DNA of 38,914 nucleotides, from NCBI GenBank assembly GCA_026985525.1, contig JALSQI010000041.1, positions 1 to 38,914 on the forward strand, given 5' to 3'. Both the position numbers and the translations under genes were made by a program. The notes under the pieces were generated by a model. That model did not search any database, was not told the origin of the DNA, and saw only the letters and a program-made list of their open reading frames with translations. The stretch is from Archaeoglobaceae archaeon. GTDB taxonomy: Archaea > Halobacteriota > Archaeoglobi > Archaeoglobales > Archaeoglobaceae. Shown here piece by piece: positions 25,579 to 33,397 of the stretch; position 1 is the first letter of the stretch, and each line of letters begins with the position of its first letter.

Positions 25579-27006
25579 ATGGTCGTTAGAGAGGCTGTAA
25601 AGTTGATTTCGCTTAAAGAAACTATTACTTCAGCAGAAATGAATGCAACCGATTTGAACTGCGAGTACTACGGTCTTTCGAGATTGCAATTAATGGAAAA
25701 TGCTGGAAGAGCTGTTGCAGAAGAGATAAAAAAGTTCAAACCTGAAAAAGTTGTAGTTTTTGCAGGAACGGGGAACAACGGAGGAGACGCGTTCGTCGCT
25801 TCGAGGTTTCTCTCAAACGAGAGCGAAGTTGAAATTTACGTCTTAGGGAAGGAAGTGAAGACTGAAATAGCTAAGAAAAACTTGGAACTCGCAAAACTTT
25901 CTGGAATTGAAGTTAAAGTTGCAAACACACCTGATAAACTTCCAGAAAAGATAGAAGCGGATTGCGTAGTTGATGCAATGTTGGGGAGAACGAAAGGTAA
26001 GTTAAGAGAACCATACTCTTCCACCGTAGAGCTAATAAATTCGACTAAGGCTACAGTCGTTGCTATAGATGTACCAACAGGAGTAAATCCAGACACGGGA
26101 GAATTTGAAAAAGCTGTCAAAGCAAACGTAACCGTTACATTTCACAGGTTAAAGCCTTGTTTTCTAAAACCAGAAGTAAAAGAATACGCCGGAAAAGTCG
26201 TAGTTAAAAGCATAGGTATTCCTCCAGCAATAGAAGTGCTTTCGGGACCGGGAGATGTCAAGTTAGCTTTTAAGAGAGACGAATTTGGACATAAGGGAAA
26301 GCATGGGAGAATTTTAGTCGTTGGGGGTGGTCCGTATAAAGGAGCTCCATTCCTATCGGCTATCTCAGCTCTAAAAGCTGGAGCAGACCTCGTTTTCCTT
26401 GCAGTTCCTTCAGAGATAGAAAAAATAGTTTCATCCTATTCTCCAGAAATAATAGTCAGAGGTTTTAACAGTCCGGAAGAGCTAAACTTCAAAGTAGATG
26501 TGGCAGTAGTTGGAATGGGGATGGAAGAAAAACTCGCAAAAGAGGTATTAGAAGTGTTGAATTGCGAGAAATTCGTTTTGGATGCAAGTGCAATACCATA
26601 CTTCGAACTCATCGAAGGAAAAGAAGTAATTTTAACACCACATAGGGGAGAGGCTAAGAAGTATCTACGAATAGACAGTGCAGAAGAACTCGTCTCTTTT
26701 GCAAAGGAGAATGGCTTAACAGTTCTGCTGAAAGGAAAAGTAGATTTTATAACGGACGGAATTAACGCTAAGGTAAACACAAGCGGTAACTCAGGAATGA
26801 CAGTTGGAGGAACAGGAGATGTCTTAGCCGGGATATGTGGGGCTATGCTTTCAAATTCGAGTGCTTTTAAAGCTGCAGTAGCATCTTCATTTCTCTGCGG
26901 ACTCGCCGGAGATTTGAGCTTTGAGGATAAAGGGTATTGCCTAACGGCAATGGATGTCGTGGAAAAAATACCTTCAGCTGTAAAGAGATGTCTCGAATTT
27001 AGTTGA
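25579..27006 (+). CDS. nnr: Bifunctional NAD(P)H-hydrate repair enzyme
   Basis: Repairs damaged NAD(P)HX: an N-terminal epimerase and a C-terminal ADP-dependent dehydratase. The 475 residues divide near 220. The epimerase half carries LQLMENAGRAVAEEI (about 36-50), GTGNNGGDAFVASRFL (about 64-79) and IDVPTGVNPDTG (about 152-163). The dehydratase half starts around GHKGKHGRILVVGGG and contains DASAIPYFE, LTPHRGEAKK and the catalytic GMTVGGTGDVLAGICG. There is no ribosome binding site before ATG 25579. It is the first of two plus-strand genes before the tRNA, though the next gene appears to have its own promoter. Confidence 0.95.
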   Translation: MVVREAVKLISLKETITSAEMNATDLNCEYYGLSRLQLMENAGRAVAEEIKKFKPEKVVVFAGTGNNGGDAFVASRFLSNESEVEIYVLGKEVKTEIAKKNLELAKLSGIEVKVANTPDKLPEKIEADCVVDAMLGRTKGKLREPYSSTVELINSTKATVVAIDVPTGVNPDTGEFEKAVKANVTVTFHRLKPCFLKPEVKEYAGKVVVKSIGIPPAIEVLSGPGDVKLAFKRDEFGHKGKHGRILVVGGGPYKGAPFLSAISALKAGADLVFLAVPSEIEKIVSSYSPEIIVRGFNSPEELNFKVDVAVVGMGMEEKLAKEVLEVLNCEKFVLDASAIPYFELIEGKEVILTPHRGEAKKYLRIDSAEELVSFAKENGLTVLLKGKVDFITDGINAKVNTSGNSGMTVGGTGDVLAGICGAMLSNSSAFKAAVASSFLCGLAGDLSFEDKGYCLTAMDVVEKIPSAVKRCLEFS

Positions 27007-27009
27007 CGA

Positions 27010-27022
27010 AAAATTTTTAACG
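27010..27022 (+). promoter_or_regulatory. TATA element of the thioredoxin-like lipoprotein gene
   Basis: AAATTTTTAAC lies 4-16 bases after the nnr stop and is centred about 27 bases before ATG 27043. No Shine-Dalgarno sequence is present, which fits a leaderless transcript separate from nnr. Confidence 0.4.
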
Positions 27023-27042
27023 ATTTTATTGAGATTTAAGTT

Positions 27043-27567
27043 ATGGATAAATTAGGGAAAATTATGATTTTAATCGCACTTTCAGCTTTTTTAATTGGAT
27101 GTGCTCAAAACAATGCTCAGAACGGTGCGTATAACGAGAGTTCGTACAAAAAAATGCAAGTTTTCTTCTACTACGAAACTGGATGCCCCAACTGTAAGAT
27201 GATAGAACCTTACATGAAGTACCTCAAAAAAGAGTATGGAAAGGAAATAGATTTTCACTTCTGCAATTGGGATAACAGAACTAAGTGGAGTAACGTTGAA
27301 AGAAAAGTATTTTCAGAAACGAATCCCTACGGATTTCCAGCTGTAGTAGTTATAAACGGAAAAGAAAGAAAAGTTTACATAGGCTGGTATGCTATTGGTG
27401 AAAACTTTACAGCTTACCTAAATGGGCAAGGATACAAAGTAAAAGCTTTCTACAACAAAACATCATACAACGTCGCTGAATGTCTAAACTGCCACGCTGA
27501 AAAGCACATACCGCCCCCATCAAAGTACAACTGTACTTACTGCTGCCACATGCACGGTAAAACTTAA
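27043..27567 (+). CDS. Thioredoxin-fold lipoprotein with C-terminal CxxCH motif
   Basis: A 174-residue exported protein. The signal helix (about 5-19) ends in the lipobox LIGC with Cys20, so it is probably lipid-anchored outside the membrane. A thioredoxin-like domain follows, with the redox pair CPNC at 48-51 and the typical Pro after GF at 99. The last 30 residues are separate from the fold and hold CLNCH (147-151), a heme-c type CxxCH motif, and CTYCCH (164-169), which gives CxxC and CxxxCH spacing. This tail could bind heme c, another metal, or act as extra thiols. No named family fits the combination. tRNA-Ala follows, and its promoter overlaps this gene's stop. Confidence 0.75.
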   Translation: MDKLGKIMILIALSAFLIGCAQNNAQNGAYNESSYKKMQVFFYYETGCPNCKMIEPYMKYLKKEYGKEIDFHFCNWDNRTKWSNVERKVFSETNPYGFPAVVVINGKERKVYIGWYAIGENFTAYLNGQGYKVKAFYNKTSYNVAECLNCHAEKHIPPPSKYNCTYCCHMHGKT

Positions 27568-27571
27568 TTAG
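27560..27571 (+). promoter_or_regulatory. TATA element of tRNA-Ala
   Basis: AAACTTAATTAG is centred 30 bases before the tRNA 5' end and overlaps the stop codon of the preceding gene. The spacing fits an archaeal tRNA promoter. Confidence 0.4.
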
Positions 27572-27595
27572 CAAAACGAAGTTACGCTAAGTTGG

Positions 27596-27667
27596 GGGCT
27601 CGTAGCTCAGGGGCAGAGCGCCGCCTTCGCAAGGCGGAGGCCGCGGGTTCAAATCCCGCCGAGTCCA
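27596..27667 (+). tRNA. tRNA-Ala (anticodon CGC)
   Basis: A full cloverleaf can be drawn. The acceptor stem GGGCTCG/CGAGTCC contains one wobble pair that is exactly G3:U70, the identity element of alanine tRNA. The D stem is GCTC/GAGC. The anticodon stem CCGCC/GGCGG carries loop TTCGCAA with anticodon CGC at 27628-27630. The T stem GCGGG/CCCGC has loop TTCAAAT. The discriminator base is A. No intron is present and CCA is not encoded. It reads GCG alanine codons. Confidence 0.95.
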
Positions 27668-27670
27668 CTA

Positions 27671-27675
27671 TTTTT
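27671..27675 (+). terminator. Oligo-T terminator after tRNA-Ala
   Basis: TTTTT lies three bases past the mature tRNA end (CTA then T5). Archaeal RNA polymerase commonly stops in such T runs. It abuts the stop codon of the opposing protease gene at 27676. Confidence 0.45.
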
Positions 27676-29187
27676 CTAAATAGTTTTGAGATACGGTGTT
27701 AAGTTTGGGATTACTACTGACAAAGCTAAGGATACGAAAATAAGGTAGGCTAAGAACTTAACGACTTTTTCAGCTACTTTTTCACCTGAAAAACCAAATT
27801 TATTCGCTATCCAAACCAACACTTCGTATAAAACTCTACCCCCGTCCAGAGGTATTGCTGGCAAACAGTTGAAAAGACCAACGTAAAAGTTAACCCAGCA
27901 TATCCAGTAGAGAGCAGTGAGAATTACGAACAATGTACTTCCGAAAACCATAGGCTTGAAGTACTTTGTTACACTACCAGTAAAACCCTTAAAACCCATC
28001 AAAGGCATGGCTACCAACAAAAGCCAGCCTCTAACACTCTTAAGCTCAGACGGTATGCTTTTTAGCTCGTCGAGTAAAACTTTACTGTAACCAAGAGTAA
28101 GACCTGAAACGTATCCGTAAACTTCAACACCGAGAAAACCCGAATTCGAATAAGGCGATTTTACAAGCCTGACTTTTATAACTTCTCTCTTACCTTTGTA
28201 GTAAACGTGAAGGGTTAAAACTTCTCCCGGTTTGGTTTTCGACATGTACTTCTGAAAAGCGTAGAGGTTTGGCGTGTAAGTTTCGTTTATCATATAAATT
28301 ATCATGCCCGGCTTTATTCCAGCTTTCTCTGCTGGATAATTTTTGTACAGTCCCACTACTTTTACTCCACAGACTCCGTGAAGTTTATAAATCCCGCTTT
28401 CTGTCCTAACAACAATTGTACCGGATTCAATCGTTTTTTCAAGAGCCTTAGCCACATCAGCGGGGGTTGAAACGTTAACTCCGTTTATGCTGTAAACTAT
28501 CTCTCCAGCGTGCATTGTAGTATTGGAATTAGAAGTATTTGCTACGAAGACAACTGGTTGCAAAAAGTTAAGTAAAAGTAAAAAGAGGATAAAAGCTATT
28601 GTAGCAACTGCAAAATTGCTTATTACGCCGGCAGAAAATATCCTCACTTTCTGAATTCTACTCGCCTTTTTTTCCAATTCTTCTTCGTCTGGCTCCGCAA
28701 AACCACCAATTGGTAAGAGTAGCATTAATAAACCCAAAGCTTTAACTTTTATACCTTCAACTCTGCAGAGTATTGCGTGACTGAACTCGTGAACTACAAG
28801 AGTTACGATTAACCCTATTAAAAGGTAGAGAGGAGGAAAAAGCGTATTTACCCACGGAATTAATAGTACGTTTCTCGGAGAAGTAAGCTGTGACGGAGGC
28901 GGAGGAGATTTTACCATCATCACGTCCATTAAAACGATTAAAGCGAACATGAAAACCATTCCAGCAAAAACAGATGGAATACCAGCAGTAGAGATTACTC
29001 TCCAGAATTTCTTTGGCTTAGAAATTTTTTCGAGAATTCCAAGACCTTTTTTAGTTCTTACTATTAAAAGAGGGCCATAATTGCTTATCTCGTATTTTTC
29101 CAACACCCCTTTACTCCTTAAAACTTCCACGCAAATCCAGTATGAGATGAACACTATTAGCGCAATACCTTCCAAGCTGATCCGCAT
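27676..29187 (-). CDS. Site-2-protease-like membrane metalloprotease with PDZ domain
   Basis: M50-family intramembrane peptidase, 503 residues. Helices lie near 6-22, 68-90 and 116-140, and the last of these holds the zinc motif HEFSH at 133-137. The segment GGFAEPDEEELEKKASR with SAGVISNF (162-191) is typical of archaeal members. A periplasmic-side PDZ region spans about 225-335, including AGIKPGMIIYMIN. Then come further helices and the second motif NCLPAIPLDGGR at 440-451, whose Asp448 completes the zinc site. The family cuts membrane-anchored regulators. The start ATG is preceded by a palindrome and a TATA-like element (see finding). Confidence 0.93.
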   Translation of the reverse strand: MRISLEGIALIVFISYWICVEVLRSKGVLEKYEISNYGPLLIVRTKKGLGILEKISKPKKFWRVISTAGIPSVFAGMVFMFALIVLMDVMMVKSPPPPSQLTSPRNVLLIPWVNTLFPPLYLLIGLIVTLVVHEFSHAILCRVEGIKVKALGLLMLLLPIGGFAEPDEEELEKKASRIQKVRIFSAGVISNFAVATIAFILFLLLLNFLQPVVFVANTSNSNTTMHAGEIVYSINGVNVSTPADVAKALEKTIESGTIVVRTESGIYKLHGVCGVKVVGLYKNYPAEKAGIKPGMIIYMINETYTPNLYAFQKYMSKTKPGEVLTLHVYYKGKREVIKVRLVKSPYSNSGFLGVEVYGYVSGLTLGYSKVLLDELKSIPSELKSVRGWLLLVAMPLMGFKGFTGSVTKYFKPMVFGSTLFVILTALYWICWVNFYVGLFNCLPAIPLDGGRVLYEVLVWIANKFGFSGEKVAEKVVKFLAYLIFVSLALSVVIPNLTPYLKTI

Positions 29188-29194
29188 TAAAATG

Positions 29195-29221
29195 CGTTTA
29201 CGATAAACGTTAATTAAATTT
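29195..29221 (-). promoter_or_regulatory. Promoter and palindromic operator candidate of the M50 protease
   Basis: The minus strand carries AAATTTAATTAAC (about 29208-29220), a TATA-like element about 27 bases before ATG 29187. Between it and the start is the perfect inverted repeat CGTTTA-CGA-TAAACG at 29195-29209. A second small palindrome GCATT-AA-AATGC (29184-29195) spans the start codon. The position suggests a repressor site, which is inference. Confidence 0.45.
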
Positions 29222-29227
29222 GCTGAG

Positions 29228-29240
29228 AGTTTTTAAAGCG
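29228..29240 (+). promoter_or_regulatory. TATA element of cutA
   Basis: GAGTTTTTAAAGC is centred 24 bases before ATG 29258, with no ribosome binding site at the ATG. It is separate from the protease promoter on the other strand. Confidence 0.45.
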
Positions 29241-29257
29241 AGTGCAGACTGAACTCT

Positions 29258-29566
29258 ATGAGCCTCGCGTTTGTTTACGTAACGTGTTCGAGCCTTGATG
29301 AGGCGAGAAATATTGGAATAAAACTCGTAGAAGAAAGGTTGGCTGCATGCGTCAACGTATTTCCAGTGAACTCAATATACCTGTGGGAAGGGAAGGTTAA
29401 AGGAGCTCTCGAGTTTGCTTTGATAGTGAAAACAACTGAGTCGAAGTTTGAAGAGTTGAAAAAGAGAATTAAAGAGTTGCACAGCTATCAAAACCCGTGC
29501 ATAGCTTTGTTAAGAGTTGAAGCAACAGAAGAGTTCGAAAACTGGATAAAAAGCGTAGTAAAATGA
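29258..29566 (+). CDS. cutA: CutA1 family protein (divalent cation tolerance)
   Basis: Small trimeric ferredoxin-like-fold protein of 102 residues. Family signatures: FVYVTCSSLDEARNIGIKLVEERLAACVN starts at residue 5 (only key parts cited), then IYLWEGKV, the KTTESKFEELKKRIKELHSY region, and a final WIKSVV. The usual HSYEVP reads HSYQNP here. The true function of CutA1 in archaea is not settled; metal binding has been reported for the family. Its stop overlaps the start of the next gene (ATGA), so the two are co-translated. Confidence 0.93.
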   Translation: MSLAFVYVTCSSLDEARNIGIKLVEERLAACVNVFPVNSIYLWEGKVKGALEFALIVKTTESKFEELKKRIKELHSYQNPCIALLRVEATEEFENWIKSVVK

Positions 29567-30264
29567 GACCTAAAACAGCTACTTTTGGGGAGAGAAGAGT
29601 AGTCGAATACTGCAAAGAAAGGTGGAAAATACTTAGAGAAAAGAGAAAAATAGCTAATAAAATAATGAGTGAACTGGAAAAAGCGGGAATACCTTCAATA
29701 GTTTACGGAAGCGTTGCAAGAGGTGATGTGAAAGAAAAAAGCGATGTTGACGTATTTATTCCAGTGAAAATTCCGTCTTACAAAATAGAGATAGCTATCG
29801 AGGACTGGATCGACAGAAGGATAGTTCAGGCTACTCCGAACTATGCAATAAAAGGAGAGATCATAGTGGACGAGGGTGTTAGCGTTAGCTTCCCCCTCGT
29901 AAAAATGAAGGATAGGGAGATAGACTTCTACAAATTTGGAGGGTGTTTAAGCATAGAGCAGTTAAGAAAAAACGAAAGAGTGGTGGGAGTTGACAAAAGG
30001 CTTGTAATGATAATTCCAAATGAAAAAGGACACGAAGAAGTGCCAATAAACGAGTTGTATCCAAATGAAGTTGCGAAAAGACTTGGTGTAGGCTTAGAGA
30101 TAGTCTTGGAGAGGATAAGAGTTTTGGAAAGGAGGAGAGACGTTGGAAGAACTGGCGTATTTCTTCTACATTCCGTACCACCCGGAGAAAGCTTCGAGTC
30201 AGAACTAAAAGAAATAGCGAAGAGAAAGCCGGCAGTAAGAAAACTGATAGAGGATAGATCGTGA
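29563..30264 (+). CDS. Predicted nucleotidyltransferase (COG2413-like)
   Basis: 233 residues of the pol-beta/MNT nucleotidyltransferase superfamily. The active-site motif reads GSVARGDVKEKSDVDVF at 49-65, with GS at 49-50 and the metal-binding Asp61 and Asp63. The third carboxylate could be in REIDFYKF near 123. The N-terminus is basic and the C-terminal third (about 160-233) is a charged helical region of unknown role. It is longer than toxin-antitoxin MNT proteins and has no HEPN partner. I know it only as an uncharacterised archaeal family. It is coupled to cutA by a 4-base overlap. Confidence 0.78.
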   Translation: MRPKTATFGERRVVEYCKERWKILREKRKIANKIMSELEKAGIPSIVYGSVARGDVKEKSDVDVFIPVKIPSYKIEIAIEDWIDRRIVQATPNYAIKGEIIVDEGVSVSFPLVKMKDREIDFYKFGGCLSIEQLRKNERVVGVDKRLVMIIPNEKGHEEVPINELYPNEVAKRLGVGLEIVLERIRVLERRRDVGRTGVFLLHSVPPGESFESELKEIAKRKPAVRKLIEDRS

Positions 30265-30274
30265 ACAGAAAAGA

Positions 30275-30286
30275 AATTTATATCTC
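30275..30286 (+). promoter_or_regulatory. TATA element of the citramalate/isopropylmalate synthase gene
   Basis: AATTTATATCTC is centred 25 bases before ATG 30304, and no Shine-Dalgarno sequence precedes the start. This is a typical strong archaeal promoter with a leaderless mRNA. Confidence 0.55.
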
Positions 30287-30303
30287 ACAACTCACTTGCC
30301 GGT

Positions 30304-31779
30304 ATGGGTAAAGTAAAAGTTTTAGATACGACTCTAAGAGATGGTGAGCAAACACCCGGACTTAGCCTCAGCATAGAGCAGAAAAAAATGATTGCTGAGG
30401 CTTTAGATAGCCTTGGTGTTGACGTAATAGAAGCCGGAACTGCAATTGCATCCAAAGGCGAGTTTGAAGCAATAAAAGAAATTTCTTCCTTAGATTTGAA
30501 TGCTGAAATTTGTAGTTTTTGTAGGATTAAAGAAGTCGATATAGATGCTGCTGCTGATGCGGGAGCTGATTCAATATTTATGGTCGCCCCCTCATCTCCC
30601 ATTCACATATCAACAAAGTTTCCGGGAAAAAGTGAAGAAGATGTAATAGATATGTCCGTAAAAGCAGTAGAGTATGCAAAAGAGAGGGGTTTAATAGTGG
30701 AATTTGGAGGAGAAGATGCTTCGAGAGCAAACTTAGACTTCATAAAAAGACTTTACAAAGAAGTGCTGGATGCAGGAGCTGATAGGCTGACTTACACTGA
30801 TACCGTTGGAGTTATGACTCCAGAAAAGTGCGAAAGCGTTATAAGAGAACTTAGAAAAGAGTTCAAAGACGTTGACTTAGCCATACACTGCCACGATGAC
30901 TTTGGTTTAGCTACCGCAAATACGATTTTTGCTGTAAAAGGAGGGGCTAATGAGGTACACGCAACTATTAATGGTCTTGGAGAGAGAGCTGGAAACGCGG
31001 CACTTGAAGAAGTAGTAACAGTCCTCAAAATACTTTACGGAATAGAAACAAACGTCAATCTCAAAAAAATTTACAGAACGGCAAAACTCGTAGAAAAAAT
31101 AACTGGAATAGCAATTCCACCAAACAAAGCAATAGTTGGAGACAACGCTTTCACTCACGAAAGTGGAATACACACTTCGGCTATTTTGAAGAATGCTTCT
31201 GCTTACGAACCAATAACTCCAGAAACGGTTGGTAGGGAGAGACACCTCGTATTAGGAAAACACGCTGGAAAAGCGAGTGTTGAGGCTGTGATGAAAGAGC
31301 TCGGTTACAAAGCTACGAAAGAGCAGATGGAAGAAATACTAAGAAGGATTAAAGAAATTGGGGATAAAGGCAAAACTGTTACCGATGCAGACGTGAGAAC
31401 GATAATAGAGACAGTACTACAGATAAAAAGGGAGAAAAAAGTTATTCTCGAAGACTTATCCATAGTTAGTGGTAAAAACGTAATGCCAACTGCGAGTGTT
31501 AAGTTAAAAATAGACGGAAAAGAAGTTATAGAAGCTGCAGTCGGTACGGGCCCAGTGGATGCAGCTATAAACGCTATAAAAAAGGGTGTTAGAGAATTCG
31601 CAGACATAGAACTCGTAAGCTATAGAGTAGATGCAATAACGGGTGGAACGAATGCACTCGTAGATGTCATAGTTCAACTTAAAAGGGGAAACAAAATAGT
31701 CACGGCGAGAGGTGCGAGAACAGACATAGTCATGGCTTCAGTAGAGGCTATGATGGAGGGACTTAACATGTTGATTTGA
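30304..31779 (+). CDS. cimA: (R)-citramalate synthase or 2-isopropylmalate synthase
   Basis: Condenses acetyl-CoA with pyruvate (CimA) or 2-oxoisovalerate (LeuA). The 491-residue length equals that of the Methanocaldococcus CimA. The HMGL-like catalytic barrel contains DTTLRDGEQTPG at 8-19, the metal site HCHDDFGLATANT near 198, NGLGERAGNA near 222, and GDNAFTHESGIH near 280. The C-terminal LeuA regulatory domain (from about 375) is complete, so feedback control is expected. The strand-2 motif reads IEAGTAIASKGE, closer to CimA (IEAGSAITSKGE) than to the EAGFP of LeuA, so I lean to CimA. LeuA remains possible. Confidence 0.78.
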   Translation: MGKVKVLDTTLRDGEQTPGLSLSIEQKKMIAEALDSLGVDVIEAGTAIASKGEFEAIKEISSLDLNAEICSFCRIKEVDIDAAADAGADSIFMVAPSSPIHISTKFPGKSEEDVIDMSVKAVEYAKERGLIVEFGGEDASRANLDFIKRLYKEVLDAGADRLTYTDTVGVMTPEKCESVIRELRKEFKDVDLAIHCHDDFGLATANTIFAVKGGANEVHATINGLGERAGNAALEEVVTVLKILYGIETNVNLKKIYRTAKLVEKITGIAIPPNKAIVGDNAFTHESGIHTSAILKNASAYEPITPETVGRERHLVLGKHAGKASVEAVMKELGYKATKEQMEEILRRIKEIGDKGKTVTDADVRTIIETVLQIKREKKVILEDLSIVSGKNVMPTASVKLKIDGKEVIEAAVGTGPVDAAINAIKKGVREFADIELVSYRVDAITGGTNALVDVIVQLKRGNKIVTARGARTDIVMASVEAMMEGLNMLI

Positions 31780-31788
31780 AACGAAAAA

Positions 31789-31799
31789 GATAAATTTAC
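31789..31799 (+). promoter_or_regulatory. TATA element of the GTPBP1-like gene
   Basis: GATAAATTTAC is centred 23 bases before the GTG start at 31817. There is no ribosome binding site, so the GTG may be read from a leaderless mRNA. Confidence 0.4.
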
Positions 31800-31816
31800 T
31801 TGGGTTTACTTTCATC

Positions 31817-33397
31817 GTGTCTAACAGATTGTTTTTACTCCTTAAAAAAGGTGAAGGAGAAAATGTAGAGTTTAAAGAATTTTTGAATTCGTACCATTTA
31901 AAGGAGGGGAGGTTTCAATCTCTCGCCTGTCAGATGAGTCACAGGCTGATAATGGGAAGAGGTAAAGCTATATACGTCATAGGCGTATCAGATAGTGGAG
32001 AATTAAAAGGAATTGATGAAAAGACGTTTGAAGAAACTGTAAATGTTTTAGAAAAACTTGCCAAGGAAGTGGAGGCAAGAATAAGCTCAATTGAAAAATA
32101 CGAAGTGGAAAAAAACAGTTTTGTTGGAATAGTAGAGATACAGAAGAATAGTAACGGAAAGGAGAGAGTACTTATTGGTACTGCAGGGCATGTTGACCAT
32201 GGAAAAAGCACCTTAGTCGGCTGTCTTATAACTGGGAGAGCTGATGATGGAGACGGTTCTACGAGAATATACTTAGACGTACTCAAGCACGAGATAGAGA
32301 GGGGATTGAGTGCGGATTTAAGCTTTGCAGTCTTAGGTTTTAAAGACGGGAAGCCTATAAGGATGAAAAACCCATTAAACAAAAGAGAAAAAGCAGAAGT
32401 CGTAGAAAAAGCAGAAAAACTCGTATCCTTCGTAGATACAGTTGGCCACGAGCCATGGCTTAGAACGACTATAAGAGGATTGTTAGGACAAAAAATAGAT
32501 TACGGTTTGCTCGTAGTAGCTGCAAACGACGGAATTACAAGAACGACAAAAGAACACCTTGGAATTCTGCTCGCTATGGAATTACCAGTTATAATAGTCG
32601 TTACAAAAGCGGATATGGTCAGCGAGGAAAAGCTAAAAGGTGTAATTTCTTCCATATCTTCTTTGCTAAGGAGCGTTGGAAGGTTGCCATACAGAGTTGA
32701 GAGTGAAGAAAGTGCTGTAAAAGCTTCAAAACTCGTGTTTTCAAAACCAGTAGTGCCAGTTGTTGTGACTTCAGCCGTAACTCTTGAAGGCTACAACGTG
32801 CTTGAAACTTTGCTCTACAACTTAAAGTCGAGGAAATTTACAAAAGAAGATTTCTTAATGTATATAGACAGAATATACAGAGTTAGTGGAGTTGGAACGG
32901 TAGTTAGTGGATGCATTAGATCAGGAGAGTTAAGAGAAGGAGATGAAGTATTTTTAGGGCCGTTTCACGACGGATCTTTTAAAAAGGTTAGAGTTCAAAG
33001 CATGGAAATGCACTACTACAGAGTCGAAAAAGCCGAGGCTGGGGACATAGTTGGAGTCGCAGTGAAAGGGGTAAAGTACGAAGAAATAGAGAGGGGAATG
33101 GTTCTATCTAAGAAAGAACCAAAGGCAATAAGAGAGTTTGATGCAAAAGTCATAGTTTTCGCCCACCCTACAAGAATTAAAGTAGGATATGAACCGGTTG
33201 TACATGTAGAAACGATAGCGGAAACTGTTGTTTTCAAAGAAATAGATAGAGATTACTTGAAAGCCGGGGATAGAGGATTTGTCAAAATGATGTTTAAGTA
33301 CAGACCTCATTACGTTTTCGAGGGACAGAAGTTCATTTTTAGAGAGGGCAGGAGTAAAGGCGTTGGAGAAATAGTAAAAACGTATGAATTGGCATGA
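31817..33397 (+). CDS. GTPBP1-like translational GTPase
   Basis: 526 residues, related to elongation factor Tu and eukaryotic GTPBP1/GTPBP2 (COG5258). An N-terminal domain of about 115 residues contains NVEFKEFL and AIYVIGVSDSGELKGID, as in GTPBP1. The GTPase domain has G1 GHVDHGKS at 124-131, DTVGHE at 207-212 as G3, TKAD at 263-266 as G4, and TSA near 318 as G5. Two EF-Tu-like beta barrels follow (IYRVSGVGTVVSG onwards). The start is GTG 31817. Eukaryotic relatives act in ribosome rescue or mRNA decay; the archaeal role is not known. It is coupled to a DUF72 gene by a 4-base overlap. Confidence 0.86.
   Translation: MSNRLFLLLKKGEGENVEFKEFLNSYHLKEGRFQSLACQMSHRLIMGRGKAIYVIGVSDSGELKGIDEKTFEETVNVLEKLAKEVEARISSIEKYEVEKNSFVGIVEIQKNSNGKERVLIGTAGHVDHGKSTLVGCLITGRADDGDGSTRIYLDVLKHEIERGLSADLSFAVLGFKDGKPIRMKNPLNKREKAEVVEKAEKLVSFVDTVGHEPWLRTTIRGLLGQKIDYGLLVVAANDGITRTTKEHLGILLAMELPVIIVVTKADMVSEEKLKGVISSISSLLRSVGRLPYRVESEESAVKASKLVFSKPVVPVVVTSAVTLEGYNVLETLLYNLKSRKFTKEDFLMYIDRIYRVSGVGTVVSGCIRSGELREGDEVFLGPFHDGSFKKVRVQSMEMHYYRVEKAEAGDIVGVAVKGVKYEEIERGMVLSKKEPKAIREFDAKVIVFAHPTRIKVGYEPVVHVETIAETVVFKEIDRDYLKAGDRGFVKMMFKYRPHYVFEGQKFIFREGRSKGVGEIVKTYELA

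Noticed and set aside
29563-30264. Toxin-antitoxin MNT/HEPN module
   Set aside because: The protein is much larger than MNT antitoxins and there is no HEPN gene beside it.
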